DNA of 52,052 nt from Clostridia bacterium (lineage in GTDB: Bacteria; Bacillota; Clostridia; Oscillospirales; CAG-272): NCBI GenBank assembly GCA_017938885.1, contig JAGBAS010000139.1, positions 1 through 52,052 of the forward strand, given 5' to 3'. The notes under the pieces were generated by a model, which was not told where the DNA came from, did no database searches, and was given only the letters and a program-made list of their open reading frames with translations. Numbering within the stretch: the first letter of the stretch is position 1; each line of letters starts with the position of its first letter. Made by a program: the position numbers and the translations under genes. Below, in pieces: positions 22,728 through 31,956 of this stretch.

Positions 22728-23048
22728 TTGATTGTCGGATCAAGAAGCATCGGGGCGTTTGACCTGTCGCCCTATGTAGCAGAGGATGTGGACATGATCA
22801 TCAGCGGCGGTGCGAACGGGATAGACCGTCTCGCGGAGGAGTATGCGGATACACACCGACTGTCCAAGCTGATCCTGCGCCCCGCGTATGCCCGATACGG
22901 AAAAGCCGCTCCGCTCAAGCGAAACGAGGAAATGGTGGATATGGCGGACAGAATACTGGTTATCTGGGACGGCTGTTCCAAGGGAACCGCCTATACGGTA
23001 AAATACGCGCAAAAAACGGGGAAGCCGGTACAGCTGATCCAAATGTAA
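22728..23048 (+). CDS. SLOG-family protein (DUF2493-like), TTG start or damaged 5' end
   Basis: A 106-residue protein with VGSRSI, IISGGANGIDRLAEEYA, LRPAYARYGKAAPLKRNEEM and ADRILVIWDGCSKGT, all typical of DUF2493/SLOG nucleotide-binding proteins. Translation must begin at TTG 22728, because the codon before it in frame is TGA. An ATG with better spacing from GGGAAGAG sits at 22724 but is out of frame and stops after 12 codons. Either TTG is the true start, losing only two or three residues of the first strand, or a one- or two-base indel broke the original start. The ligand and role are unknown. Regulated by the XRE gene next door on positional grounds. Confidence 0.75.
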   Translation: MIVGSRSIGAFDLSPYVAEDVDMIISGGANGIDRLAEEYADTHRLSKLILRPAYARYGKAAPLKRNEEMVDMADRILVIWDGCSKGTAYTVKYAQKTGKPVQLIQM

Positions 23049-23051
23049 GGA

Positions 23052-23086
23052 AACAGAGCGATGGATCGTCCATGGCTCTGTTTTGT
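23052..23086 (+). terminator. Intrinsic terminator after the SLOG gene
   Basis: Stem AACAGAGC / GCTCTGTT with an inner ATGGA/TCCAT stem, followed by TTGTTGG, four bases past the stop codon. Confidence 0.78.
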
Positions 23087-23129
23087 TGGAAAAAAATTGA
23101 TTCCACCCACACAATTTTCCCCAAACCCC

Positions 23130-23158
23130 TTTACGAAACCCCGAAAATGTAGTATAAT
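23130..23158 (+). promoter_or_regulatory. Promoter of lepA
   Basis: TTTACG (23130-23135), 17 bases, TATAAT (23153-23158). The 5' leader of about 140 bases contains hairpin repeat copy F. Confidence 0.7.
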
Positions 23159-23202
23159 CATACTCGGAGCATTGTACGCCCGCCGCGTATATATGAATAT
23201 TT

Positions 23203-23281
23203 TTGAAAGTTTTAGAGGATTCTTAAGGAACCTTTTCCAAAAGGTTCCTTAAGCGGGGGACAGGGGCAGCGCCCCTCGTTC
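23203..23281. repeat. Hairpin repeat family 1, copy F
   Basis: Lead-in GAAAGTTTTAGAGGATTCTT, stem 1 AAGGAACCTTTT / AAAAGGTTCCTT, connector AAGCGGG, stem 2 GGGGCAGCGCCCC. It lies in the lepA leader, between the promoter and the start codon, so here the structure would be in the 5' untranslated RNA. Confidence 0.82.
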
Positions 23282-23306
23282 TCCCTATCCCCACGAAAGG
23301 ATATCT

Positions 23307-25130
23307 ATGGCACAGAACAACCGCATGAAGCACATCCGCAATTTCTCCATCATTGCCCACATCGACCACGGTAAGTCCACCCTGGCCGACCGTCTGTTGG
23401 AGCAGACCCAGACCCTCACCGCCCGCGAGATGGAGAACCGCGTGCTGGATAACATGGACCTGGAGAAGGAACGCGGCATCACCATCAAGGCCCGCGCCGT
23501 CAAGCTCAATTACGTTGCCCCCGACGGAGAGCTGTACGAATTCAACCTCATCGACACCCCCGGCCACGTGGACTTCAACTACGAGGTTTCCCGCTCTCTC
23601 AACGCCTGCGACGGCGCCCTCCTCATCGTGGACGCCACCCAGGGCATCGATGCCCAGACTCTGGCCAACGCCTACCTGGCCGTGGACGCGGGGCTGGAGA
23701 TCGTCCCCGTCATCAATAAGATCGACCTCCCCTCGGCCCAGATCGACCGTTGCCGCGAGGACATTGAGGACATCATCGGCATCCCCGCCGAGGGCTGTCC
23801 CGCCGTGTCGGCCAAGACGGGTCTGAACATCCCCGACGTCATGGAGGCCATCGTCCGTGACATCCCCGCCCCCACGGGGGACGAGGACGCCCCCCTCAAG
23901 GCCCTGATCTTCGACTCCTACTACGACAGCTATCTCGGCGTTGTGGTCAACATCCGGGTCTTTGACGGCACCCTCAAGACGGGGGACACCATCCGCCTCA
24001 TGAGCACCGGCGCCACCTTTGAGGTGGTGGACGTAGGTACCCTGGAGCCCTTCGGGCTGAAAAGCACCGGCTGTCTCCGCGCAGGAGAAGTCGGCTACCT
24101 CACCGCCTCCATCAAGTCGGTGAGCGACACCCAGGTGGGTGATACCGTCACCCTGCACGACAACCCCACCGCCGAGCCCTGCCCCGGCTTTAAGGAGGCC
24201 CACCCCATGGTCTACGCGGGTATCTACCCCGCCGACGGCGCACGGTACGGCGACCTCCGCGATGCCCTGGAGAAGCTCCGCCTCAACGACGCCGCCCTGG
24301 CCTTTGAGCCCGAGACCTCGGTGGCTCTGGGCTTCGGCTTCCGTTGCGGATTTTTGGGCCTGCTCCACATGGAGATCATCGAGGAGCGTCTGGAGCGGGA
24401 GTTCAATCTCGACCTCATCACCACCGCCCCCAGCGTGGTCTACGAGGTCACCCTCACCGACGGTCAAGAGATCATCGTGGACAACCCCTCCAACTACCCC
24501 ACCAATGATCTCATCAAGGAGGCCCGCGAGCCCATCGTCAAGGCCAACATCATTACCCCCACCGAGTACGTGGGCGGGCTGATGGACCTCTGCCAGGACC
24601 GGCGCGGTACCTTCATTGATATGAAGTACCTCGACCAGACCCGCGTGGAGCTGCATTACCACCTCCCCCTCAACGAGATCATCTACGATTTCTTCGACGC
24701 CCTGAAATCCCGCTCTCGCGGCTACGCCTCCCTGGACTACGAGCTCTTGGGCTACGAGCCCTCCAAGCTGGTGAAGCTGGACTTCCTGCTCAACGGCGAG
24801 CAGGTGGATGCCCTGTCCTTCATCGTCCACGAGGAGAAGGCCTACGGCCGCGCCCGCAAGGTGGCCGAGAAGCTGAAGGAGAACATCCCCCGTCAGCTCT
24901 TCGAGATCCCCATCCAGGCCGCCATCGGCTCCAAGATCATCGCCCGCGAGACCGTCAAGGCCATGCGTAAGGACGTGCTGGCCAAGTGCTACGGCGGTGA
25001 CATTACCCGTAAGAAGAAGCTGCTGGAAAAGCAGAAGGAGGGTAAGAAGAAGATGCGCCAGCTGGGCTCGGTTCAGGTATCGCCTGAGGCGTTCATGGCG
25101 GTTTTGCGGTTGGATAGTGACGATCAGTAA
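23307..25130 (+). CDS. lepA: Elongation factor 4 (LepA), ribosomal back-translocase GTPase
   Basis: A 607-residue GTPase of full family length. G-domain motifs are [23 protein letters not shown] and NKIDLPSA, followed by EF-G-like domains II, III and V. The C-terminus has the LepA-specific basic segment ([20 protein letters not shown]). LepA acts on stalled or mis-translocated ribosomes and assists ribosome assembly. ATG 23307 follows GAAAGG. It is monocistronic by appearance, with its own promoter and repeat-containing leader; in many Clostridia it sits near hemN/hrcA, which are not here. Confidence 0.97.
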   Translation: MAQNNRMKHIRNFSIIAHIDHGKSTLADRLLEQTQTLTAREMENRVLDNMDLEKERGITIKARAVKLNYVAPDGELYEFNLIDTPGHVDFNYEVSRSLNACDGALLIVDATQGIDAQTLANAYLAVDAGLEIVPVINKIDLPSAQIDRCREDIEDIIGIPAEGCPAVSAKTGLNIPDVMEAIVRDIPAPTGDEDAPLKALIFDSYYDSYLGVVVNIRVFDGTLKTGDTIRLMSTGATFEVVDVGTLEPFGLKSTGCLRAGEVGYLTASIKSVSDTQVGDTVTLHDNPTAEPCPGFKEAHPMVYAGIYPADGARYGDLRDALEKLRLNDAALAFEPETSVALGFGFRCGFLGLLHMEIIEERLEREFNLDLITTAPSVVYEVTLTDGQEIIVDNPSNYPTNDLIKEAREPIVKANIITPTEYVGGLMDLCQDRRGTFIDMKYLDQTRVELHYHLPLNEIIYDFFDALKSRSRGYASLDYELLGYEPSKLVKLDFLLNGEQVDALSFIVHEEKAYGRARKVAEKLKENIPRQLFEIPIQAAIGSKIIARETVKAMRKDVLAKCYGGDITRKKKLLEKQKEGKKKMRQLGSVQVSPEAFMAVLRLDSDDQ

Positions 25131-25135
25131 AGATA

Positions 25136-25246
25136 CAAAGATACACGCCGAGCAAGCTCGGCAGATACAAGATACAAGATATAAGATTCATCCTGCCGAA
25201 GGTTTTCCCCTATCTTGTATCTATGTATCTTGTATCTTGTATCTAA
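25136..25246. repeat. Inverted array of GATACAA-type heptads
   Basis: Left side 25136-25186 has repeated AGATACA/AGATACAAGATACAAGA units; right side 25212-25244 has TCTTGTATCTATGTATCTTG and further TTGTATC units, the reverse complement. The two sides can pair into a long imperfect stem around about 25 bases. Located between lepA and the GH43 operon, it may serve as a terminator or reflect slippage-driven growth of an inverted repeat. Confidence 0.75.
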
Positions 25247-25271
25247 AAACAACGTGAAGGGAGAGCTTTCT

Positions 25272-26330
25272 ATGAGATATTCCTCCATCCGCCCCGGCCA
25301 AATCTGGCTGGACACCGAGGGCAAGCGCATCCAGGCCCACGGCGGCTCCGTCATGTACTGGGAGGGTGCGTACTACTGGTACGGCGAGAACAAGGAATTC
25401 ACCGATCCCGCAAAGGGCATCTGGCACTGGGGCGTGCGGTGCTATAAGTCCACAGACCTCTACAACTGGGAGGATCTGGGTCTGATCATCCCTCCCAACA
25501 CTGAGGATCCCACCTCCTCCATCCACCCCACCTCCCTGATGGACCGTCCCCATATCATCTACAACCAAAAGACGGGGAAGTTCGTCTGCTGGCTCAAGAT
25601 CATGCACCGCGACGGCACCCAGGACGAGACCGTCCTCACCGCCGACGCCCTCACAGGCCCCTACACCATTGTAAGAGAGGGTCTGCGCCCCCTGAACATG
25701 AGCGCGGGGGACTTCGATCTGGTGGTGGCTCCCGACGGCAAAGCCTACTACTACTTTGAGCGGGTCCATTCCGAGACCATCTGCGCCGACCTCACCGAGG
25801 ACTACACCGACGTCACGGGCTACTACTCCACCCATTTCCCCCGCCCCTATCCTCCCTATGTGAGAGAGGCTACCGCCCATTTCTTCCGCAAGGGCAAGCA
25901 TTACCTGATCACCTCGGGTACGACGAGTTATTTGCCCAACCCCTCGGAGCTGGCCATTGCCGATACGTGGCACGGCCCTTACACGGTTTTGGGTGATCCT
26001 CACCCCACCGACGAGAGCCGTACCTCCTTCCACAGCCAGGTCTCCAGCGTCTTCAAGGTGCCGGGCAAGAAGGATCTCTACATCGCCTGCGCTGACCGCT
26101 GGCTCCCCCACCGTATGGACGTCCCCTACGAGTTGTACGAGAAGGCCTTTGCCGATGCATTCGGCTACGATGCTACCCCCGAGGAGCGCGCCGCGGCGGG
26201 TGCTTTGATCCCCACCCTGGAGCAGCCCAATACCAAAGAGGCCGACTACGTCTGGCTCCCCTTCCGCTTCGACGGGGAGATGGCCTACCTCGACTGGCAC
26301 GACGAGTGGCGGATCGAGGATTACGAGTAA
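25272..26330 (+). CDS. GH43-like glycosidase (intracellular)
   Basis: A 352-residue five-bladed propeller protein of the glycoside hydrolase 43/117 fold type. It has repeated blade segments such as GAYYWYGENKEF, HWGVRCYKSTDLYNWEDLGL, RPHIIYNQKTGKFVCW, SAGDFDLVVAPDGKAYYYF and EATAHFFRKGKHYLITSG. The candidate acid/base Glu is in VREATAHFF and Asp residues occur at blade starts (SAGDFDL), but the exact triad is not certain. There is no signal peptide. ATG 25272 follows GAAGGGAGAG; frames extending upstream run into the heptad repeats. First gene of a three-gene operon with another GH43 and a GH28-like protein. Confidence 0.82.
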   Translation: MRYSSIRPGQIWLDTEGKRIQAHGGSVMYWEGAYYWYGENKEFTDPAKGIWHWGVRCYKSTDLYNWEDLGLIIPPNTEDPTSSIHPTSLMDRPHIIYNQKTGKFVCWLKIMHRDGTQDETVLTADALTGPYTIVREGLRPLNMSAGDFDLVVAPDGKAYYYFERVHSETICADLTEDYTDVTGYYSTHFPRPYPPYVREATAHFFRKGKHYLITSGTTSYLPNPSELAIADTWHGPYTVLGDPHPTDESRTSFHSQVSSVFKVPGKKDLYIACADRWLPHRMDVPYELYEKAFADAFGYDATPEERAAAGALIPTLEQPNTKEADYVWLPFRFDGEMAYLDWHDEWRIEDYE

Positions 26331-26348
26331 CCGAAAGGAACCCATATC

Positions 26349-27596
26349 ATGCACATCATCAAGAACCAAGGTATCTGCGACCCCCATATGCACGTCTACA
26401 ATGGCCGCGTTTACATGTACGCCACCCACGATCGCTCCCCGGGTAATGACATTTACCGCATGGACGATTGGAAGGTCTTTTCCACCGACGATCTGATCAA
26501 CTGGAAGCCGGAGTATACCCTCCGCCCCGAGGATACCTTCCTGGGTACGTGCGACGAGTGCTACGCCACCGACTCCGCCGAGCGGAACGGAAAGTATTAC
26601 TTCTACTTCTCCCACCAGCAAAAATGCACCGGTGTGGCGGTAGCTGACAAGCCCGAAGGCCCCTACGTGGATGCTCTCGGCAAGCCCCTTCTCCCCCAGG
26701 GTCTGGTGGATACTCCCTCCTACGATCCCTGCGTCTTCATCGACGACGACGAGGCGAAGACCCCCTACATCATCTGGGGCTTTACCTGTTTCGATAAGAA
26801 GTACCACATCGCCCGTCTGAACGAGGACATGATCTCCCTGGCCGAGGAGCCCCGCCCCATTGAGCATGGCCCCTTCTGGGCGGATGCGCCTTGGGTCTGG
26901 AAGCGTAACGGGCTGTACTACCTCATCACCCACCGCTCCTGGTACTCCACCGCTGAGAGCATCTACGGCCCCTACACCTACCGCGGCCGCTTCTGCTACG
27001 ATTGCAACAACGTGGATCACCCCTGCGTGTTCGATTTCCACAACCAGACCTACTTCGCCTACGGTGTCCCCGCCAACTACGGCGAGGCCGAGACCGACCA
27101 TTTCTTCCGCGCCACCAAGATCATTTACGCCCACTACAAGGCCAACGGCGAGATCGTCACCGACGAGTTCATTGAGGACGTGGGCGTGGGTCAGTACGAT
27201 GCCGCTTGGAAGCGCATCAAGGGCGAGTGGTACTTCGCCGCCTCCGACGGCGTGTTCAAGAAGGAGAACGGCGACGGATTTGAGATGCGGGGCATCACCG
27301 ACGGCGCGTACCTGTACTATCAGAACGTCCATCATATGAGCGAGAACGCCAAGCTCCTCGTCCGCGGCAACTGCGAGCATAACCCCTGTACCATTGAGGT
27401 GCGGGAGGGAGGTGTTGACGGCAACCTGCTGGGCAGCTATACCTGTGAGCCCGAGTGCGCCATTGAACACGGCGATACCCGCGAGTTCCCCATCTCTCTG
27501 ACCAATACCGAGGGCACCCACAGCCTCTGCTTCGTCTTCCGCGGAAAGGGGGAGGATCTGTTCACCTTTGAGGATTTCCATTTCATACACTACTGA
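26349..27596 (+). CDS. GH43 family glycosidase (intracellular)
   Basis: A 415-residue protein with an N-terminal five-bladed propeller (about residues 1-310) and a C-terminal beta-sandwich of about 100 residues (VRGNCEHNPCTIEVREGGVD onward) as in xylosidases and arabinofuranosidases of GH43. The first catalytic Asp is probably D11 in GICDPHMHVYNGRVYMYATHD. No signal peptide. The gene begins 18 bases after the preceding GH43 gene, with GAAAGGAAC as ribosome site. Substrate may be arabinose- or xylose-containing oligosaccharides; not determinable from sequence alone. Confidence 0.88.
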   Translation: MHIIKNQGICDPHMHVYNGRVYMYATHDRSPGNDIYRMDDWKVFSTDDLINWKPEYTLRPEDTFLGTCDECYATDSAERNGKYYFYFSHQQKCTGVAVADKPEGPYVDALGKPLLPQGLVDTPSYDPCVFIDDDEAKTPYIIWGFTCFDKKYHIARLNEDMISLAEEPRPIEHGPFWADAPWVWKRNGLYYLITHRSWYSTAESIYGPYTYRGRFCYDCNNVDHPCVFDFHNQTYFAYGVPANYGEAETDHFFRATKIIYAHYKANGEIVTDEFIEDVGVGQYDAAWKRIKGEWYFAASDGVFKKENGDGFEMRGITDGAYLYYQNVHHMSENAKLLVRGNCEHNPCTIEVREGGVDGNLLGSYTCEPECAIEHGDTREFPISLTNTEGTHSLCFVFRGKGEDLFTFEDFHFIHY

Positions 27597-27613
27597 TTGA
27601 GAGGAGAAATGCC

Positions 27614-30600
27614 ATGTCCCGCTATCTTGTCAAGACCAAGTACACCTACGAAAAGGTCCGCCAGACCGATTACACCTACGCCGCCGACAACTGGGCCCTG
27701 TCCCGGAACCACGAGGCAGGCCGCTTCATCTTCGAGGCCGCCGAGCCTCTCTGCGCTCTGACCCTCCGTAACGGCGCGACCCCCGTGGAGATCGTTCTCA
27801 CCCCCGAGCAGGGCAAGCGATTTGCCGAGGTGTCGGGCTTTATGATCTCCCAGAAAAGTGGCGAGGGGATGCTCTGCCGCGTGACCCTCTGGGGTCAAAA
27901 TGGTGAGAGCTTCTGCTCGGTCTGCTACATGACCGAGCAGCCCCGCCTGTTCTCCACCCTGAAGATGGGCTTTACCCCCGTCCGCATGACCCTGGAAGCC
28001 AAGCCCTTTGATCCCTGCTGGGATGTGCCCGAGGTGGAGGTCACTCTGACCTATGGCTACGTTCTCAATACCCTGGGCGAGGTGGGCGGTCAGTCCCACT
28101 TTTACACCGTGGAGGGCGGTACTCTGACTGATAACGGCGGCGCTATGGTGCTGGGTCTGCAAAGCGAGACCCGTTTGACCTCTCCCGTCTTCCCCAACAA
28201 CTCGGATACCGTTTACAACATGGTCATGCCTCTCCGCAACACGGTGTTCATGGTCATCGAGAACCGCTCCACCGCCAAGCAGGCCGTTCTGACCTGGGCG
28301 ACCTCCACCCACCCCTGGGGCACAAACGGCTCTATCGGGGTAGAGCTGGCGCAGGATGGGGAGCCTCATGCTTACTACTTCAACCTCTCCCGACTTCCTG
28401 GGTATTGCGACGGCCGCATGACGCAGTTTACGCTGTGTGCCGAGGGCGAGGGTGAGATCATCATCCACCGCTACACCTTCGAGCAGGAGAAGCCCATCCG
28501 CGAGGTGGGCTGTGAGGTGCTGTCCCTCACCGCTGATCCCGTAGGTGAGACCATCACATTTAAGGGCAACCTCCTTGGCACCGAGTCCCTCTCGGCCTAC
28601 GCGGGGGGTCAGATCAAGCTCTACACCACCACCATGGCTGACGAGAAGGACACCCCCGCGGGCAAGCGGCTTGTGGGTGAGTGCGCCATCCCCGAGGGCG
28701 GCCGAGGCGAGGTGGTCATCGACCATATCCCGCTGCGGGACGAGTACACCACCCGTCTGCCCTACCAGTTCGCGGTCTTTGCCGAGGCCGAGGGCAAAAC
28801 TCCCCTGTGGCTCTGCGACCGCTTCTACATCGAGAACTACGAGGACTTCGATAAGAACCCCTACCCCTTCGATCTCCCCGACTACACCGTCTCGGTCACC
28901 GACTTCGGTGCCAAGGGCGACGCCGTGACCAACGATACCGAGGCCATCCAGGCCGCCATCGACGCTGTAGCGGGGGCGGGAGGCGGTACCATCGTCATCC
29001 CCGGCTCGTCCGACTTCTACGGCCGCCGCTATATCGTGACCAACCTGCTTTTGAAATCCAATACCGACCTCCACTTTGAGAAGGGCGCCCTCCTGTGGCA
29101 GTCCCAGCTCAAGGAGGACTACGATTATGAGGTCACCTACGGCCACGACGGCGTCATCCCCGGAGTCAACTGGACCCATAATCTCCACGTCTCCAACCTG
29201 CCCCTGATCCAGGCCGCGAACATCCACCACTTCAAGGTGACGGGCCACGGCACCATCCGTATGATGGACACGGGATCCGTGGAGGGCGTGGGTATGCCCG
29301 GCTACGCTACCGGCTGTCCCGACCGCATCCATTGCATCCCCCTGGGCTTCTTCTGCGTGGATCACTGTGTCTGTCAGGACGTGGAGATCACCCGCTCCAA
29401 CAACTACCACACCGAGTTCAACCACTCCACCCACGTCTACGTGGCCAACGTCAAGCTCCACGAGGTCAAGTGCGTCAGCGGCGACGGCTTCGGGGTGGCG
29501 GGGGCCAAGCACGTTTTTGTCAACCGCTGCTTCATGCAGTCCAACGACGACGGCATCGTCATGTCCTGCCACTACTACGATCCCCGCGGCATCCTGTGGT
29601 GGACCAATATGAAGGACGAGGACAACGGCTGTCGGGACATCACCACCGCCCATTCCTACATCAACTCGGGCGGCGGCAAGGCCCTGGCCTTCATTACCTG
29701 GGGCACCTCCGACCCCATCCAGGAGCGGGAGGAGATCGACGGAGTCTACGCCTACGATAACTTCCTCACCTCGGTCAACCCCGTGGGCACCTGGCCCGAC
29801 AACCCCTACGCCGGTAAGCAGCCCTTCGACAACACCGAGACCGACGACTACTCCCCCGTCAAGAACGTCCGCATTTTCGGCAACCGCTACGTGGGTAACT
29901 GCACCCTGGGCCCCATCGCCTGCACCAACGTCCTGACCGATTGCGGCGTCCACTCCACCAACCAATTCCGCAACGGTGACTTCACCCTGGGCGGCATGGC
30001 CAACTGGACCTACTTCCCCAACAGCGACCCCGCCTCCATCGACACCGTCATCTACGCCGACAAGGAGAAGGGCCGCATCTCCCACTTTGAGGCGGGTGAG
30101 GTAGCCGCCGCCCAGGGCCTCCACCTGCTGGCCGGCACCCACACCGTCACCGCCGAGCTGCTGACGGGCACCGAGGGCGCCACCCTGTATGTCTCCCGCA
30201 TCCAAACAGGGGAGATCCTGGCCGAACAGACCTTCATCTGCCCCCGTCCCACCACCGTCACCCTGACCTTTGCCCTCTCGGCCGAGGACGCGGAGGAGCA
30301 CGACGTCTTCATCGGCTTCAAGAGCGTTGGCAACGATCCCGAAGGCTTCGCCATCTTCGATGAGTGTGTGCTGACCTCGGTCGTGGACGAGGAGGGACTT
30401 CTGAACCGCCGTAAAGCCCTGTTCATGGAGCAGCTGAACAAGGATTTCGTCACCGACGAGGGCGTGTCCGCCTTCTTTGAGAACGGCAAGATCCTGGTAG
30501 GTCTGGTAGCCGATCAGACCACCAAATATCTCCCCGTCTGCGGGGAAAAATCCCTCTTCTCCATCGAGGCCGCCGTCCGTCCCGAGCATTACGACTACAG

Positions 30601-30925
30601 CCGCGATCTCGTGGGCTACGGCTACCGCTTCTCCATCCGCGACGGCGGGAAGTCCTACCGTGAGCTGCGCTTCCGCGTCAGCCGCCAGGTCCTGGAGCTG
30701 GTGGATGTGGTGGAGGGCGTGGAGACCACCCTTTACTACCGCGACCACTTCTTCTTCACCTCCAACGACTTCCACATCTTCCGCATCGAAACCGCCCCCT
30801 CCTGCGTATCTGTCTGGATCGACGGTTCCCAGTACGCCGTGGTGGACTGCCCTATGATTCAGGGCGGGGTGGAGTTCGCCATGACCGACACGAGGGTGTC
30901 GCTGTACAATTTGAGGGTAGAGTGA
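27614..30925 (+). CDS. Large GH28/pectate-lyase-fold beta-helix protein
   Basis: A 1103-residue protein. Residues about 1-420 are beta-rich and unassigned. Residues 422-800 form a right-handed parallel beta-helix beginning VTDFGAKGDAVTNDTEAIQAAID, the standard entry of GH28 and pectate-lyase-3 proteins, with SNDDGIV and SGDGFGV in the positions of GH28 acidic motifs. The C-terminal 300 residues look like two beta-sandwiches, one resembling a carbohydrate-binding module, the other laminin-G-like. No signal peptide, so it likely acts on imported oligosaccharides such as galacturonides or rhamnogalacturonides. It begins 17 bases after the GH43 gene with GAGAGGAG. Exact activity is unknown. Confidence 0.83.
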   Translation: MSRYLVKTKYTYEKVRQTDYTYAADNWALSRNHEAGRFIFEAAEPLCALTLRNGATPVEIVLTPEQGKRFAEVSGFMISQKSGEGMLCRVTLWGQNGESFCSVCYMTEQPRLFSTLKMGFTPVRMTLEAKPFDPCWDVPEVEVTLTYGYVLNTLGEVGGQSHFYTVEGGTLTDNGGAMVLGLQSETRLTSPVFPNNSDTVYNMVMPLRNTVFMVIENRSTAKQAVLTWATSTHPWGTNGSIGVELAQDGEPHAYYFNLSRLPGYCDGRMTQFTLCAEGEGEIIIHRYTFEQEKPIREVGCEVLSLTADPVGETITFKGNLLGTESLSAYAGGQIKLYTTTMADEKDTPAGKRLVGECAIPEGGRGEVVIDHIPLRDEYTTRLPYQFAVFAEAEGKTPLWLCDRFYIENYEDFDKNPYPFDLPDYTVSVTDFGAKGDAVTNDTEAIQAAIDAVAGAGGGTIVIPGSSDFYGRRYIVTNLLLKSNTDLHFEKGALLWQSQLKEDYDYEVTYGHDGVIPGVNWTHNLHVSNLPLIQAANIHHFKVTGHGTIRMMDTGSVEGVGMPGYATGCPDRIHCIPLGFFCVDHCVCQDVEITRSNNYHTEFNHSTHVYVANVKLHEVKCVSGDGFGVAGAKHVFVNRCFMQSNDDGIVMSCHYYDPRGILWWTNMKDEDNGCRDITTAHSYINSGGGKALAFITWGTSDPIQEREEIDGVYAYDNFLTSVNPVGTWPDNPYAGKQPFDNTETDDYSPVKNVRIFGNRYVGNCTLGPIACTNVLTDCGVHSTNQFRNGDFTLGGMANWTYFPNSDPASIDTVIYADKEKGRISHFEAGEVAAAQGLHLLAGTHTVTAELLTGTEGATLYVSRIQTGEILAEQTFICPRPTTVTLTFALSAEDAEEHDVFIGFKSVGNDPEGFAIFDECVLTSVVDEEGLLNRRKALFMEQLNKDFVTDEGVSAFFENGKILVGLVADQTTKYLPVCGEKSLFSIEAAVRPEHYDYSRDLVGYGYRFSIRDGGKSYRELRFRVSRQVLELVDVVEGVETTLYYRDHFFFTSNDFHIFRIETAPSCVSVWIDGSQYAVVDCPMIQGGVEFAMTDTRVSLYNLRVE

Positions 30926-30946
30926 TATTCGCCCATAAGAAAAAAT

Positions 30947-30984
30947 ACTCCGACAGGATCTGTTCCTGTCGGAGTTTGTCTTTT
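30947..30984 (+). terminator. Intrinsic terminator of the GH43-GH43-GH28 operon
   Basis: Stem ACTCCGACAGG / CCTGTCGGAGT with a seven-base loop, then TTGTCTTTTG, about 20 bases past the stop codon. Confidence 0.87.
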
Positions 30985-31055
30985 GGGGGACTGAATGGGA
31001 TCGTCGGGATCATCAGACATCTGTAGGGAGCAGTGCCCTCACCGCCCCGCCCGCT

Positions 31056-31412
31056 TTAATCATCATCGTATCCGCGAAACGTGCTGACGATGATGCGGCC
31101 GAATGCGAAACCGACCAGAGCGAAGCTGACGATCTCCAGAATCATCATGAAGAGATAGACCCCGTAGGCGACCTCGGTGTAATCGCCGTGGGAGCAGAGG
31201 TAGTAGCGCCCCGCCTCATATAGCTCGTAATCCATTTCGGCATGGTGCAGGGCACTCCCGCCGAGGCTCGAGCAGGCGAAAAAGAACGCGAGAAAGGGAA
31301 TAACGGCGAGCAGGGAGTTCAGCGTGACGCGCTTGACAGGCCTCCAAAGAGTATACAGGAAGCCCACGGCAAGGGTCGCAAGGAACACGAACAGGGAAAC
31401 GAGGGGATCCAT
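31056..31412 (-). CDS. Small membrane protein of unknown function
   Basis: A 118-residue protein with three predicted transmembrane segments (about 5-23, 32-52, 83-105) and an acidic C-terminus (RGYDDD). No family is recognised. It begins 32 bases after the acetyltransferase gene on the same strand, with AGAAAGGAGACA as ribosome site, and is the last gene of a DUF4091-GNAT-membrane-protein group. Confidence 0.7.
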   Translation of the reverse strand: MDPLVSLFVFLATLAVGFLYTLWRPVKRVTLNSLLAVIPFLAFFFACSSLGGSALHHAEMDYELYEAGRYYLCSHGDYTEVAYGVYLFMMILEIVSFALVGFAFGRIIVSTFRGYDDD

Positions 31413-31443
31413 AGTGTCTCCTTTCTGCCGATCGCGGGAACGC

Positions 31444-31932
31444 TCACAGCTCTATATACTGCGGCACGATATCCGCATACGTCCCGTCGGGCAGGCGGAA
31501 CCCCTTGGGGATCACCCCCAGACGGGTAAAGCCCACCTTCTCGTACAGGCGCAGGGCGCGGGTGTTGGTAGCCACCACGGCGTTGAACTGCATGATCGTG
31601 AAGCCGTGAGCCTTGGCCTGCCTGAGGCTGTCCCGCACCAGAGCCTCCCCCACGCCCCGCCCTCGGGCATGACGGGCCACGGCGTAGCTGGCGTTGGCGA
31701 TGTGACCGCAACGGCCGACGTTGTTAGGGTGGAGGATGTACATCCCCAGCACCGCCCCGTCCTCGTCCACCGCCACGGCGGTCAGGGTCTGCTCGGCAAA
31801 GAAGGCGGCACCCTCTTCGAGGGTCAAGGGTTCTGTTTGGGGAAAGGCTACCCCGTCCTCCACCACCCGGTTCCAGATGGACACGGCGGCGGGGGTGGTT
31901 TCGGGGGTCACGGGAATGACAGCGTAGGACAT
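31444..31932 (-). CDS. GNAT-family N-acetyltransferase
   Basis: A 162-residue GNAT acetyltransferase. The acetyl-CoA loop is ARGRGVGEALV, preceded by the beta-4 strand ANASYAVARHA; the motif B segment is NTRALRLYEKVGFTRLGVI. Similar to phosphinothricin/amino-acid acetyltransferase-like GNATs; the acceptor is unknown. ATG 31932 is preferred over the upstream ATG at 31950 because AAAGGAG lies just ahead of it. It follows the DUF4091 gene by 24 bases. Confidence 0.88.
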   Translation of the reverse strand: MSYAVIPVTPETTPAAVSIWNRVVEDGVAFPQTEPLTLEEGAAFFAEQTLTAVAVDEDGAVLGMYILHPNNVGRCGHIANASYAVARHARGRGVGEALVRDSLRQAKAHGFTIMQFNAVVATNTRALRLYEKVGFTRLGVIPKGFRLPDGTYADIVPQYIEL

Positions 31933-31956
31933 AGCGGCTCCTTTCGACAACCCCGG

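Noticed and set aside
25136..25246. CRISPR array
   Set aside because: Units are heptads without unique spacers, arranged as an inverted repeat; no cas genes are present. No other CRISPR-like array was seen.
27590..30775. A 1061-codon open frame antisense to the GH28-like gene
   Set aside because: Same reason: no recognisable domain, composition typical of antisense frames, and a well-supported gene on the opposite strand.
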